Shown here one piece after another: positions 15,401-27,068 of a DNA stretch of 64,000 nucleotides. The stretch spans positions 2,046,001-2,110,000 of the forward strand of contig CATNEN010000007.1 of assembly GCA_950097015.1 (NCBI GenBank), given 5' to 3'. Positions within the stretch are counted from its first letter, which is position 1; each line of letters starts with the position of its first letter. This DNA is from Macrostomum hystrix. Lineage: Eukaryota; Platyhelminthes; Macrostomidae. The position numbers were made by a program, and so were the translations under genes. The notes below the pieces were generated by a model. It did no database searches. It worked only from the letters and a program-made list of their open reading frames with translations, and was not told the origin of the DNA.

Positions 15401-18268
15401 CCACTAGTAAGGAGAACTGATGATCCCACCAGAAAGGAGAACTGATGATCCCATCTGTAAGTAGAAATGATAATCCCATCTGTAAGTAGAACTGATAATC
15501 CCATCATTTAGGAGAACTGATAATCTCATCATTTAGGAGAACTGATAATCCCGTCATTAAGGATAGGTGATAATCCCATCAGTAAGGAGAACCAATAATC
15601 CCATTAATGATAACACTCGATAATCTTTTCGATGCAGTACAAAAACAGAAGCTAAGGTAAAAAGCATTAGCAGCTAATCCGTAGCCCTACCATAGAACCA
15701 TGGAATGATTTCCGATGTGAGATTTGGCACCGAAGTGTATTGCGCACAGGAGGCGGCCTGGCCGCTGTACATAGTTAATCTTCTATTGCGCCACGTGAAA
15801 TTCGGATCGTAAATATGTTCAAGAAAGTAGAACAGGTAGTCCATTAGATCGATCCAACCGTTGCAGACACTCATCTCCAGGTTTCCGGCGGCCAACTGAA
15901 GGGAAAAAATATCTAATTTTTTATGGATACAATTTTCCAAAAATGACACTTGTCACAATCGTATAGCCACTTTTATAGCTAAGTAATTCGAATTATTCCA
16001 AAATATCCCCCATCTCATAAATCCCCATCACATAACTAAGAAATCCCCATCACAAACTGAGAAATCACCATCACATAACTAAGAATTCTCCATCACAAAA
16101 CTGAGAAATCCCCATCACAAAACTGAGAAATTCCCATCACATTTTGAAACTGAAAAATTCCCATTACAAAACTAAGAATTCCCCATCACAAAACTGAGAA
16201 TTCCCCATCACATAACTAAGAAATCCCCAACACAAAACTGAGAAATCCCCATCACAAAACAAAGAATTCCCCATCACAAACTGAGAAATCCCCATCACAA
16301 AACAAAGAATTCCCCATCACAAAACTGAGAAATCTCCATCACAAAACTGAGAAATCCCGAATTTGATCTTCAATTACACAAAAATAGTAGCGCAGTGATC
16401 AAATTGCGCAGCCTGCCGTACGCACCTTGGAGAACGCGGCCTCGATAAGGGCGAACACAACCGACTTTGTCTTCTGATTGTTCACGGCCTCTTTGTTCAG
16501 ATTGTGCCTGGAATGCGATTATGACACGCGACTGATCATAGAACTGACACTCCACTGATCATAGAACTGACACTCTACTAATCATAGAACTGACACGCGA
16601 CTAATCATAGAACTGACTCTCCACTGATCATAGAACTGACTCTCCACTGATCATAGAACTGACTCTCCACTGATCATAGAACTGACTCTCCACTGATCAT
16701 AGAACTGACACTCGACTGGTCATAGAACTGACACTCGACTGATCATAGAACTGACACTCGACTGGTCATAGAACTGACACTCGACTGATCATAGAACTGA
16801 CACTCGACTGATCATAGAACTGACACGCGACTGATCATAGAACTGACACTCGACTGATCATAGAACTGACACGCGACTGATCATAGAACTGACACTCCAC
16901 TGATCATAGAACTGACATTTGACTGATTCTGGTATAAAGGTCACTATACATGAAACCTTATAAATCAATTAAATTTCCTACAACAAACCTGGCCAAAAGC
17001 ACGAGAAACTTGACTAGCAACAGTGCATAGTCAAGCATCTCGTCTTGCAGCAGTCGCATCTCCAGTCTGGCCAAACGATCTGTGGCCACACTGATGCAGT
17101 CCTTTGGCATCTGCTCCAGGCATGGCCCAACAGATGTGAAGCTGTTAAATTTTGTATTTGATGTAAAGTGTCATCAACATTAATATTAGTTAGCAGCACT
17201 CATGCTAGCAAAAGTATATCTAGCTTTTGATAGTCTAAGTAAGTAACAATAACAATTTGTTTAAAAAAACTTACTCTGTATTCTTAAATGGCTGGTACAA
17301 AATTGACTTGTTGTCTGGAATGCTGAACAGAACTCCACAGTAGCGCTTGAATAGTTCAAAGCCATTCTAAAAAACACAAATTAAATAATAAATTAAACAG
17401 ACATTTCAATGATTTGTAATCCAAACCTAGCAAATATATATTTGCAATTGGTTTTTTAGAAGCTTGATAACGAAAAAGGAAAAACTATAAGAAAGCCCAA
17501 CAAAATTGACCAATTGTTCTTTTCTTGAGTATTTACAAATAGTTAATTAGTAGTTAAATCATTTAATGATCTTACAGTTAAAAACAAATTTCCAATGGTC
17601 TGAACTATATGCTTTTATTTTCACTTATGATATTTTCTAACTGTGGTTTTGGTTAATATATTGAGAGAATACAAATCAGGCATGAAATTCTTTAATTATT
17701 TTCTTACCAGTTTTATATATATATATATATGCTGTTCACATACCAATGCACTTATGCTATTGATTATGCTGTTGTTCGATTTGCTTAAATTATTATATTC
17801 CTTTTGAATAAATGTAAAAAGCATCATAATTGTTAATTTTCATGAAGTATCATGAAGTAGAGGAGTATATACTATATTCCTCTTTGACCATTAAAGTATA
17901 GTCGAGTATATATATATATATTTATATTTATGATAGTTCATGAAAATTAATAATTATGATGCTGTTTACATTTATTCGAAAGGAATATAATAATTTAAAC
18001 AAATCGAACAACAGCATAATCAATAGCATAAGTGCATAGGTATGTGAACAGCATTATTGTGCTGCGCTAACATTATTTTATTTAATAATAATAATAATAA
18101 GTATTCAACAAAATAAATAACAATTTTCACCCCTGATATAGCTAGTAAAGCTAGATATAAAAGAATGTCTGGGTTCAAGTCTAAATTAGAAAGAAAAAGC
18201 TGTAAATAACTGACCTCTTCAGATTGAACATACTTATACCAAAGTTCTGTCAGCTCAATAGAAGACAT
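429..18268 (-). CDS. NBEAL: Neurobeachin-like protein (NBEAL1/2 family), N-terminal 20 coding exons, partial
   Basis: Large scaffold of the BEACH family, which acts in membrane traffic and granule biogenesis (family knowledge). Exons, 5' to 3': 18215-18268, 17275-17366, 16989-17141, 16426-16507, 15691-15895, 14917-15005, 14716-14844, 14544-14625, 14373-14467, 13154-13717, 12271-12601, 11552-11792, 10477-11147, 9780-10169, 8684-8786, 3172-3328, 2921-3079, 1717-2499, 1047-1167, 429-650. All junctions keep phase over 4,723 nt. The start LTELWYKYVQSEE resembles the NBEAL2 N-terminus. Residues ~195-515 are armadillo-like. Residues ~530-760 form the concanavalin-A-like domain (FTFHCWLCL, LYRFLTTSGNGFEAFVT, then SAWGSPSSLSGQLAL). 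Residues ~1070-1093 (FGVRYILDAIRTH) match the following NBEAL helical region. Exon 13 carries an Ala/Ser-rich insertion with about nine consecutive alanines. PH, BEACH and WD40 parts lie beyond the left edge. The last exon (429-650) rests on phase and splice sites only and is the least certain. Confidence 0.88.
820..906 (-). mobile_element. tRNA-like head of a SINE fragment
   Basis: Read on the minus strand: tagcccagtggttagtgc (box-A-like), then gagagttcgaatc (box-B-like), with no body. Lies in an NBEAL intron and resembles family B heads at 21462 and 25497. Confidence 0.45.
1195..1545. repeat. 60-bp tandem repeat, ~5 copies
   Basis: Alternating gtacattaggg cores with two different spacers (gttgggattgttcggcgg and taagatattatttagcaat) make a composite 60-bp unit. 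In the intron between NBEAL exons 1717-2499 and 1047-1167. Confidence 0.9.
3610..5060. repeat. Two related minisatellites in series (34 bp then 32 bp)
   Basis: To ~4150 the unit contains ctctcaaggacggggataat followed by tatcgacataattc. From ~4165 it becomes ctctcaaggatggggataat followed by tattgataaag. The switch between variants is abrupt. Within the 5.4-kb NBEAL intron 3329-8683. Confidence 0.92.
5120..5325. repeat. 33-bp tandem repeat, 6 near-identical copies
   Basis: Unit contains tctcatgggatagggataat. Period 33 keeps frame, so it gives a false ORF on both strands. It shares the gggataattat core with the array just upstream. Confidence 0.92.
5568..5598. repeat. CTG trinucleotide repeat, ~10 copies
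   Basis: Uninterrupted ctg run in the large NBEAL intron; non-coding. Confidence 0.9.
5785..8560. repeat. 17-bp minisatellite, about 160 copies
   Basis: Unit tatcccctatccctgtc with c/t and a/t variants, 2.8 kb long. The unit lacks stop codons in all three plus frames, which explains ~950-codon open frames there. Intron of NBEAL. Confidence 0.95.
9265..9665 (-). mobile_element. SINE-like family A copy with adjoining family B tail
   Basis: Read on the minus strand it follows the family A body: gattccgcggcgaggccaca, then cctgacgatgagaaagtcag, then gcctccttgctggctgcggg. At 9265-9345 it joins a family B end (cagtccatggactg). Antisense half of the NBEAL intron 8787-9779. A further box-B-like motif (aagttcgaatctc, minus) lies at 9705-9740. 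Confidence 0.65.
11190..11370. repeat. 20-bp tandem repeat
   Basis: Unit gagtaaataactgagtagct, beginning ~40 bp from the acceptor of NBEAL exon 10477-11147. Confidence 0.88.
11880..12235. repeat. Diverged long-unit tandem repeat
   Basis: Blocks containing ccactccgcctagcagtg and gggacggaaaataaaac recur three to four times with drift. It shares wording with the array at 13800-14330 in a neighbouring intron. Confidence 0.75.
12655..13125. repeat. 20-bp minisatellite
   Basis: Unit agaagttcctggaatgtcag with t/c variants. It fills the intron between NBEAL exons 13154-13717 and 12271-12601. Confidence 0.9.
13800..14330. repeat. Long-unit tandem repeat (two alternating modules)
   Basis: Modules gggacggaatatctgaccc and ggtgggacagattttccaa alternate at ~60-70 bp. 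Fills the NBEAL intron 13718-14372. Confidence 0.82.
15165..15610. repeat. ~24-bp tandem repeat
   Basis: Unit aaggagaactgataatccca and relatives, grading from ctagaatcgataatcccac at the left. NBEAL intron 15006-15690. Confidence 0.88.
16010..16365. repeat. ~21-bp tandem repeat
   Basis: Unit ccatcacaaaactgagaaat. NBEAL intron 15896-16425, ending ~60 bp from the next exon. Confidence 0.88.
16515..16930. repeat. 23-bp tandem repeat
   Basis: Unit contains gatcatagaactgacactc. Starts ~10 bp beyond the acceptor of exon 16426-16507 and ends ~60 bp before the donor of exon 16989-17141. Confidence 0.9.
17731..18052. repeat. Foldback element: 116-bp inverted repeat arms around a 90-bp loop
   Basis: Arm 1 (17731-17846, starting gctgttcacatacc) is nearly the exact reverse complement of arm 2 (17937-18052, ending ggtatgtgaacagc), with only scattered mismatches. 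The 90-bp AT-rich centre holds a smaller palindrome near 17860-17882. It sits in the first NBEAL intron beside a TA microsatellite (17713-17730). No coding capacity is seen. It may be a foldback/MITE-type element or an inverted duplication, and its transcript would form a long hairpin. Confidence 0.85.
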
Positions 18269-18276
18269 AACATCAT
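18250..18276 (-). promoter_or_regulatory. Short upstream ORF overlapping the NBEAL start codon
   Basis: Two adjacent ATG codons at 18276-18271 lie just 5' of the assigned NBEAL ATG (18268-18266) in another frame. They open an eight-codon ORF that ends in TGA at 18250, inside exon 1. If the transcript includes this leader, the uORF could lower initiation at the main start. If a splice acceptor or transcription start falls between them, it has no role. Confidence 0.4.
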
Positions 18277-18693
18277 CAAATTCTTTTTGAATAACTTATA
18301 AAACTGGCAGTGTCCACGAAGAAAACTCAACTTACAAAGCTAAAGCATGCAAACTTAAAGCGCAATGAATTTATAGGAAACCATTACCGGTATTTAAAAA
18401 TAGAAAACTAAAAAACTCGCAAGGCAGGCAAAGAAACAAATACTGATAACTAATCGACAAAAAACTTCAAATTCTTATTTAGTGTTAGGCAAGTTTACAG
18501 TCTATATTTGCTTTTTGTCTAAAGGCTAGCTCAGCACAAAAGAAACTTGCAACATTTTTATTTATACTTGAATGTTTCGACTTCAGAATTCACAGACTAT
18601 TTTTTCGCGTTCAGTCGTTTTTGTTTCTCCTGCTAACGAATTTCTTTCGTAGCAGCCAGCCTTCCTAATTGTCATCCACTTCTCTGCGCTACA
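18277..18693. promoter_or_regulatory. Short shared spacer between divergent NBEAL and KIAA1549-like starts
   Basis: Only 425 bp separate the two start codons, which point away from each other. This spacer must therefore hold both 5' leaders and probably a bidirectional promoter. No convincing TATA box or tandem repeat is visible, unlike most other non-coding stretches in the window. Confidence 0.55.
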
Positions 18694-21600
18694 ATGTTTG
18701 GTTACTGTGCTGAATTTACGACTTTCTTCACTCTTTTGGTCATGCGCTGCTTCTGCCAAAGTGAGCTATAAAATGAACAAATGGCTGCTTTTATGTTTTG
18801 ATTTTAACATTTATCTTAAATACAAAAAATCACAGCTTCATTACCCTGATACGTAGTGGCGAATAAAATCTACTTAAAGTAAATTTCTAAATTAGTTTGG
18901 CATCTTTTGGTAAAGAATCTTTAAGAACCAAGAATATTTTGTGAAAATCGAATGAACTGTTCGCGAGAAAATCGGTTACAACCGACCAAACATCTCATTT
19001 TCAGTAGATAAAGTTCACTCATTCCCAGGAATTGGCGTAAACAAGGAAGCGTCGTCAGTGAAGCATAAAAGCCCAGTAAATATGCCGCATTGGTGAAAAC
19101 ATGGCTAATCTGAATTGCTCCAATCTGAGTTTCGAAATTGTTGTACAATATGTGTTTTAAGGCTTATAGCTTTATAACTATAAGAATTTGATTATATAAT
19201 AACTTGATTCTCATAACTCTCCAAACAGGCCCCTCAACAAGCGTAACGGAATCTTTTTCATCCCTGCCAACGTCTGCCAAAACCACTGTTGCCTCGGCGG
19301 CGCCTGCCACTCCAACAATGAGCGCTGTCACAACTGCCGTTAATTATACGTGTCGGAGTTCGATAAATAGGAGTCCCAGTTTGTCTCCATTCTGGGTAAC
19401 AACAGGTGATAAGCCATTTTATGCATTTATACAATATCTTGAATATGTTTATTTTTTTTGCTGAATTTTCGTCAAATATTTTAGTCCTATCTTCTGTGAC
19501 CACCACAACTGACATCTCGAGTTGCCAATGGCGCGACCAAATGGAGACCCGATTGTTAACGCTGCTGTCTACAGCACGCGCACAAAGCAGCAGCAGCGGA
19601 AGGCGAAGAAAGCGAGCCGCTGAAATTGGTCAATTAGCACTGCAGGTGAGACAAACTATCTGCTCTGATCTTCTGTCAGAACAAAAAAATTCTTCAAATA
19701 CCGCAATCAAGTTCTTGGGTCTACTCGTGCTTTTCCTCTTTGACCATCAGCTGATCAGCGCCTCTAGAAGTTCAAGCAGTGGCTCTACCGTCACTCTGGT
19801 CTACTATGCCATGCTGGGCGGCAGCTATTTGTCAGCCAGTTCCATGGTCAGCAGCTTGTCCACGGTCAGCTCCAGCGCCGCCGCTGTTCTTGGCTACGCG
19901 GTGGAGTCGTTAGCAACCAGTGAGTTAGGCATCGGTATTTGTTTTAGATTCCATTTCAAGCTTCAAGTCTCAACCAGTTCGAACAATACACAAACGCAGC
20001 CTATGAAGCTCTGGATGAAAATCGGAAGGTGTGGCTGATTGGCGCTGTCCTTGGCAGCCTGGCTGGGCTCCTGCTGGTGACCTGGGCGGTCCTGTTCGCT
20101 TATCAAAAGTGCCTGCGACCGTTTGATCCGGCTGCAGACAAGCAATCGCTCGATGACACGGTTGTGGACGACTTCTACACTTCCGGAGCCATGGCGCGTG
20201 TGCCGGACATGCGGGCGGTGAGGGCGATCATGTGCTTTCAGCAAGCTCGGATATTGATTTGGGATTTCGTCTGTCCTGTCCTGTCCTGTCCTGTCCTGTC
20301 CTGTCCTGTCCTGTCCTGTCCTGTCCTGTCCTGTCCTGTCCTGTCCTGTCCTGTCCTGTCCTGTCCTGTCCTGTCCTGTCCTGTCCTGTCCTGTCATGTC
20401 CTGTCCTGTCCTGTTCTGTTCTGTCCTGTTTTGTCCTGTCCTGTCCTTTCCTGTTCTGTCCTGTCCTGTCCTGTCCTGTCCTGTCCTGTCCTGTCCTGTC
20501 CTGTCCTGTCCTGTCCTGTCCTGTCCTGTTCTGTTCTGTCCTGTTTTGTCCTGTCCTGTCCTTTCCTGTTCTGTCCTTTCCTGTCCTGTCCTGTCCTGTT
20601 CTGTCCTTTCCTGTCCTGTCCTGTCCTGTTTTGTCCTGTCCTGTCCTGTCCTGTCCTGTCCTGTTCTGTTCTGTCCTGTCCTGTCCTGTCCTGTCCTGTC
20701 CTGTCCTTTCCTGTCCTGTCCTGTTCTGTCCTGTTCAGTTATGATCTGTTCTGTTCCGTTCCGTTCTGCTCTGCTCTGCTCTGCTCTGTATTATTCTCTT
20801 CTGTTCTTTTTCTTATTTTCTCTTATTCTTCAAGTGGAGTTCATTGAGTCAATACGATGACTCACGCGTGTCACTTTCTCCTTCTTTCCAAATCCTCGGT
20901 GCCCTGACTTCTCATCAGATTAATTATTCATATTAACTTGCAAAGACTGAATTAAATAGGCTTGAGCGTTAGTGTTAGTCCTGTCCTTGCATGGGACTAA
21001 ATTTACTAGCTGAAATCTACCATTCCCGATATGGTGGAGAGCCGGGCAGGACCGGAGGATTATCTAATAGACCTTGCGGAGATATCAGTAATCTGATACG
21101 GCTCAAGCATCGCATTGCTGAGTCCTGAGGGCAAGGTTTCATGACTAGATCGAAATAATGAAATTCAGCTTTCACAAGTCATTTTCGACTAGGAATATTT
21201 GGTAGGAAATTGTGCTGGTATGATCTGAGGAGAAAGTTTTGTGAAGAATTATCCTCACACGGAATCCTCATTGAGTTCTGATTGTAGAAACTGGGGAGCC
21301 GACTCTGCCACCGAATGCCCATTCTCCTGACCAGAATAGGCTGTGCCTGTTCCACAAATATACTAGGCCCTACGGTTTAAAAATAACGGTTTAATAAAGC
21401 TAAGAAAACTGTCCACATTTTGGCTGGAGCGTGTGTGACTGCCCGTTTTATCAAAGAGAAGTTGTAGCCCAGTGGTCTTGGTCGTCGGATTGAAGACTTT
21501 AAGGTGGGGGGTTCGATTCCTGACTATATTGGTAGAATTTGTGTCCCTTTGCAAGACACTATACTCTGCGTTGCTTTAATTCACCCAGTTGTTAAATGGG

Positions 21601-24600
21601 TACCAGCACTAGCTGGGGTAATTGAGGGTGTGGCTTGGTCCCAGTCCATGGACTGAACAGCCGTACGCAGCCTTCAGATGCGCCGCGCAATAGCTGCCTA
21701 AAGAAAGTTTCAGAAACATGAACAGTGCACTTTTAATTCAAGGTAGATTGACTTGCAGCAAGCATCAATACCTATCGAAAAAACACAGAAAGGTTTTATA
21801 AATAAAATGAAAGTAAGATTCGTTTCTGCTACAAGTTTTTCAAGTTTATGTCTGAAAATTGACATTTTTGTTGTGCTTAAAATTCGTTAAAGCTGGCTCG
21901 ATAGTTAAAAAACGCGAAGACACACAAGCTTCAGCCAGAACGTAGATAATTTATTGCTCAAAAATGTTCAACCAATCGCCATGAAAATCCACAGCGCTGG
22001 TTTCTATCCCACGAAACAACTTCCAGAATCACAAAACATCGGCATCGTCGAGATATTCAACGATTCTCGTCGGGGTCTCTTATGGCAAAAGCCACCAATT
22101 TAGGCATAAATTTTCTGCTCACAAATTTTCATGACGTAACCATGTCAGCTATCAATGTTGACTATTTTGGATTGATTAAATTTTTATTTTTACATTTTTT
22201 AACTAATCTGGATTCGTCATAGGCGTTTATACAGATCAATCTTAGTTGTCCTTGTCTCCAGGGTCTCCAGGGTCTCCAGGGTCTCCAGGGTCTCCAGGGT
22301 CTCCAGGGTCTCCAGGGTCTCCAGGGTCTCCAGGGTCTCCAGGGTCTCCAGAGTCTCCAGGGTCTCCAGGGTCTCCAGAGTCTCCAGGGTCTCCAGAGTC
22401 TCCAGAGTCTCCAGGGTCTCCAGAGTCTTCGACAAGAATCTCGTCGATGCTGACTGGGACGGCTTTGAAAGTTAGTTCATCGGCGGAAAACTTTGATCCA
22501 TGAGGTGGACTGTCACGAATATCGGTCATTTAGTTTGGGAGCTATCGTGAAGTAGGCAGTGAAATATTTGAAACACCCGTGGTATTTTCCCAGGTAAGGA
22601 AATAGCGTGGTCGTTCTAATAAAAAAACTGGAAGTTAGGGCTAAAATCCTCGCAATTGGCTTACTAGTACGAGCTACATCACGGAATATCGCTCGGATAC
22701 TAACAGTTCGCAGTCGATATTAGCTTATACTTTTATTCTGACAACCAATGCCGTGTGACTCATAGACCGTTGCATGTTCCGCATTTTTTATATTTGCCCT
22801 GCAGAATCCGCGAATCGGTTACAGCGGGGCAGACATTGGCACCATCGCTGATGAGGTGGCCAAGCACCTGGATTCGCACATATCCGACCTGCAATCGACT
22901 GCCCAGCGGCCCAGCATAAGGTAAAAAAAGATTTAAAAGTTTGAAAAAAAACTACGCTCGTATAGTAATTTGCGGAGCGGGCTTGAAACTTGATCGTCAG
23001 CAGTTGAAAAATGATGTATTCGGTGATGGTTAGGGCTGAGCGGTCCAAAGCGTCCCTAAGCTCGATTCCGTGTCGAGGCCACGTTAATTTTTGTGTAATT
23101 TACGCCCAATGTGGTCGAAACCCCAAGGGTACCACGGTGAGGATCAGTCGGTGCAGATGTACATACCTGTGTGAGTGTTTGCCTGTGTGCTCAGTGATAG
23201 CGGTTTGAGCACACATAACGCTGGTTTATCACTGGTTTATGGCCACCAGCAGAGGGTTGGATTTGAAAGATTTGGGGGCATCGGGTGAAAAACATAATGG
23301 AATTCAACAAATTATCGAACCTGTCTGCTAAACAGTTTGGGATAACCGATTTAATTGTCTTACAAAATATTCACCAGAAAACCCTTGTTTGCCTCCAGAC
23401 AAGTGCCAAGTCTCCCCGAGCTATCTTCGTCGCTAAAATCAGGCAGCAACAACAGTTTGTCTCAGGATGATGATGAGGAAGCCGGTGATTCCATCGAGCA
23501 GATCTCCGCGCCTCGCAGACTGCACAGCAGTCGAATATGCGCTGACGTAGTTGACGGTCCGAAGATTTTTGCCCCACCAACTTTGGAGGTACGTCGGAAC
23601 TTATTTTTTCTGCCTCTGTCTTTCCATATCTCTCTATCAGTCTCCGCGTCTCTGTCTCTCTCTCTGTCTCCGCGTCTCTGTCTCTCTCTCTGTCTACGCG
23701 TCTCTGTCTCTCTCAATCTCCCCGTCTCTGTCTCTCTCAATCTCCCCGTCTCTGCCTCTCTCTCTCAATCTCCCCGTCTCTGTCTCTCTCTCAATCTCCC
23801 TGTCTTTGTCCCCCTTTGTCCCTCTCTTATTACCAGATCTGTCTCCATGGCTATCCGGCTCACGAATGCATGAAAGTATTGTGTTTTACCATAGAACAGC
23901 AAGCGAATCGTCTGAGGCCAATCAGAGAGAACTTGGGGTCTTGAGAAGCGAAATTGCAATATCAAATTTTAGGCCGATTAGCAATCCATGTTACTGTTCA
24001 TCCATGGCCACCCTAGGCCCCCTACGTCCATGCATTAACTGTTCATAGTGTAAGAGACAACCGCATTCAATGAAGATGACTAATGAGAAGTTTCCAATTG
24101 CACAGCCAGCCTATTTGTAGAGTGGCCTTTGGAAGTCATCAGTAAATTAATTTCGAATATCTGCCTCCCTACGATTCTTGCCCATGCCCACACAGTCCAG
24201 GTGTGACGCATGCTACAGCTGGGACACAATCCAGTCCAATAAATCCCATTATTTAATGCCTGCCCCTGTCGGTACCTTTGTGTGTCACCTAGCGGTCGCA
24301 GCTGACATAACCAGTGTTCGGCGGTTCGTTAATTGATGCCCAGGACATAATCTTGCTTAGCCTCACAAAAACGCTCCCCATAATGAATTAATTTAACAGT
24401 AGAACTACCAACGAGGGAACTACAAGAATCGAGTCGCCAGCTCTTCAGATGCTTCTAGCATTAATATCAGACTTTTCCCATAAGCGCTAGTGTATTTCAT
24501 ACACCCCTAAACACGAATAGGCAATGCGCCTCAGTGTGGCCTTGCCAGGCCTTCAAAATTTATCAGCATGTCACCCGAATGTGCCTGCATTATCTCCGTC

Positions 24601-27011
24601 TTCGGTGGTCACCTGCCTCTATCTAGACGGACTGCTGGACCTTCAAGGGCTACTACAGGTGGAGCTGGGCCACTATGGACACTCTGACGCGAATTTCTCC
24701 AATTTCACTGATCAAGCCTAAATATTAGGCGCAGCTCAACCACAGGACACCCTCGCATAGTCTGTCAACCAATCAGTCACCAGTCATCACCCAACACTGT
24801 TACCATTCGGGCGCTGCCAAAAACAATTACCCTCCTTAGTATAAAAACGGGCGGCAAAATGGCTTGGTAGTCATTGGTAGTCGGTAGTCATGGTAGTTAA
24901 GGCCTCTCGGATGGTGCCAATTTTATGGTCCATGACCAGCTAACTGTTGATTAGGCATATCTCTGTATTGGTCAGTAGTATTACGAGTATTTTTCCAACA
25001 ATAAATTTATCAGTCTAAAACTCTTGACCGCAGTAAAATCCGAGTTTTTCTACTTTACCAAAGTCTGATAAGGCCCATAATATCCCATATCCCGTTCAAC
25101 GTCTTGTTCAGGAAGTTAATGATTCGGTAGCGGTGAGTCAGATATTCAGAACCATTAGCGAACCAGGAATTTGTGTCCGAATACACACACACAAGCACAC
25201 ACAGAAAGACAGTTTGGTATAGATTAGTTCCCCAAAAGAAAACGAAGGCTTTCGGGTCAGATAAGATGTAGTCAGATGCACTTTGGAGCCAAAAGAAACA
25301 TTCTACATGCCAGCAGGTTCCGTCATTAGCAGTAGGTAATGATTGCACCTTGGTTTGTTACTTTGCTGAATTCCGTCTTACGCAAGAAAACAGACAGGTA
25401 AAATAGAAAAACTGTTTGTGACTTTAAAAAGCCTATCCCGTGTCTCTCCCTTTTCCCCTATTTTTGGGCTGCCCCTCCAGGTGTAGCCTACATAGAGGGG
25501 TTTAGTGGTTAGAGAGTCGGACTCACGACTTAAAGGTCGACGGTTCGATTCCCGACTCCACTTGGAACAATTTATGTCCTTTAGCAAAACACTTAACTCT
25601 ACGTTGCTTCAGTTCACCCAGCTGTTAAATGGGTACCAGCATTGGCTGGAGGGTAATTGACGGTGGGTGTGGCGTCCCCACAGTCCATGGACTGAACAGC
25701 AGTACGCAGCCTTCAGATGCGCCGCGCAATAGCTGCCGCTGTGCTGTCGGCTGCACATCTGGCCAAATGAGGGCAGGTTTAATCAAATAAATTCCCCTCT
25801 ATGCCCACTCGCCCTGTCTCTCTCCCTCACAACGCCATATCTGTCTTGTTTATCGTCGTCACCCTCTCTATTCTACTTACCTGTCCCGTAGTCGCAGAAC
25901 TTGTTCAAATTATGTGTCCATTCACACCCTCACTTATAAGATTATGCAATTATTAACTTGCCCTCAGCCGCCACAACAGTCCCAGAGAAGGCCGACCAGT
26001 CGCGAAGTGAATCAGCGCCAACTGGCTGACGACCGGTCGCCGTCCGCTGATGAAGCTGAGCAGCTGGATGCAGCGCGAGCTGTCACCGCGGCTGCCATCC
26101 CTGCTGAGCAGTGAGCTCAATATTTTTCCATCGAATTTTCATGACAAATTACAGAATAAATAAAGAATAAAAAATCTGTATGCTTCATTCTCTAGCCAGG
26201 CTACTCTGAGTAGAGTAATTTGGATTGTTTTCTATTTTTAATTTATAAAAATATCGATATTTTCCAGAACATACGATGGATCCGAAACAGTTTTGGATTT
26301 GAAGGATCAGATGCGATCGGATTTTGCAGGTAATCATTTTATTGATTGATGATAGCTCGTTATGTTGATTAGTCAAACTGCTTTATATATCGTTATACAA
26401 TTAAAGCTAACACCCCAATTGTCTTTCAGTCGAAATCTCAGGCCTTGAACTCATGGCCACGGGGCGACCCGGCCTTCAGACTTTGCCTTCGCCCTATCGA
26501 ACAACTGATCAGCTGGCTAAAATCAGGCCTCAACTTGAGGAGGTAAGTTTCTGAGCACTAATCACCGTTCAAAGATTGAAGCTTGTCTAACAGGTAGCCA
26601 TCGCGTCTTACAGTTAGCCATCGTGTCTAACAGGTAGCCATCGCGTCTAACAGTTAGCCATCGCATCTAACAGTTAGCCATCGTGTCTAACAGGTAGCCA
26701 TTGCGTCTAACAGGTAGCCATTGCGTCTAACAGGTAGCCACTGCGTCTAACAGGTGGCCATTGCGTCTAACAGGTAGCCATTGCGTCTAACAGGTAGCCA
26801 TTGCGTCTAACAGGTAGCCATCGCGTCTAACAGGTAGCCAGTAATCTTAACAGCTCGAAATCGTGTCTATCAGGCTGTTAATTTATTCATTCTTACTTGT
26901 TGGTGTCGTGTTTGGTTTGGCTTAACGGCAAAGTGGATTTTACATCATTTTTCATCAGGACCTGAGCCATCAGGACTTGTCGCAGCCGAGACAGCGGCAG
27001 AAGCAGCAGCA

Positions 27012-27068
<57 letters not shown>

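Noticed and set aside
19646-19680. 34-nt intron in the KIAA1549-like gene
   Set aside because: Removing it shifts frame into an early stop; the 105-nt intron 19646-19750 keeps phase and ends in a better pyrimidine tract.
20232-20860. Cys/Pro/Leu/Val-rich open frames extending the KIAA1549-like exon
   Set aside because: TCCTG pentamer array following the donor at 20217; not protein-like.
22217-22529. Collagen-like GSPGSP reading
   Set aside because: 9-bp simple repeat in an intron; no signal peptide, no collagen flanks, and both strands are equally open.
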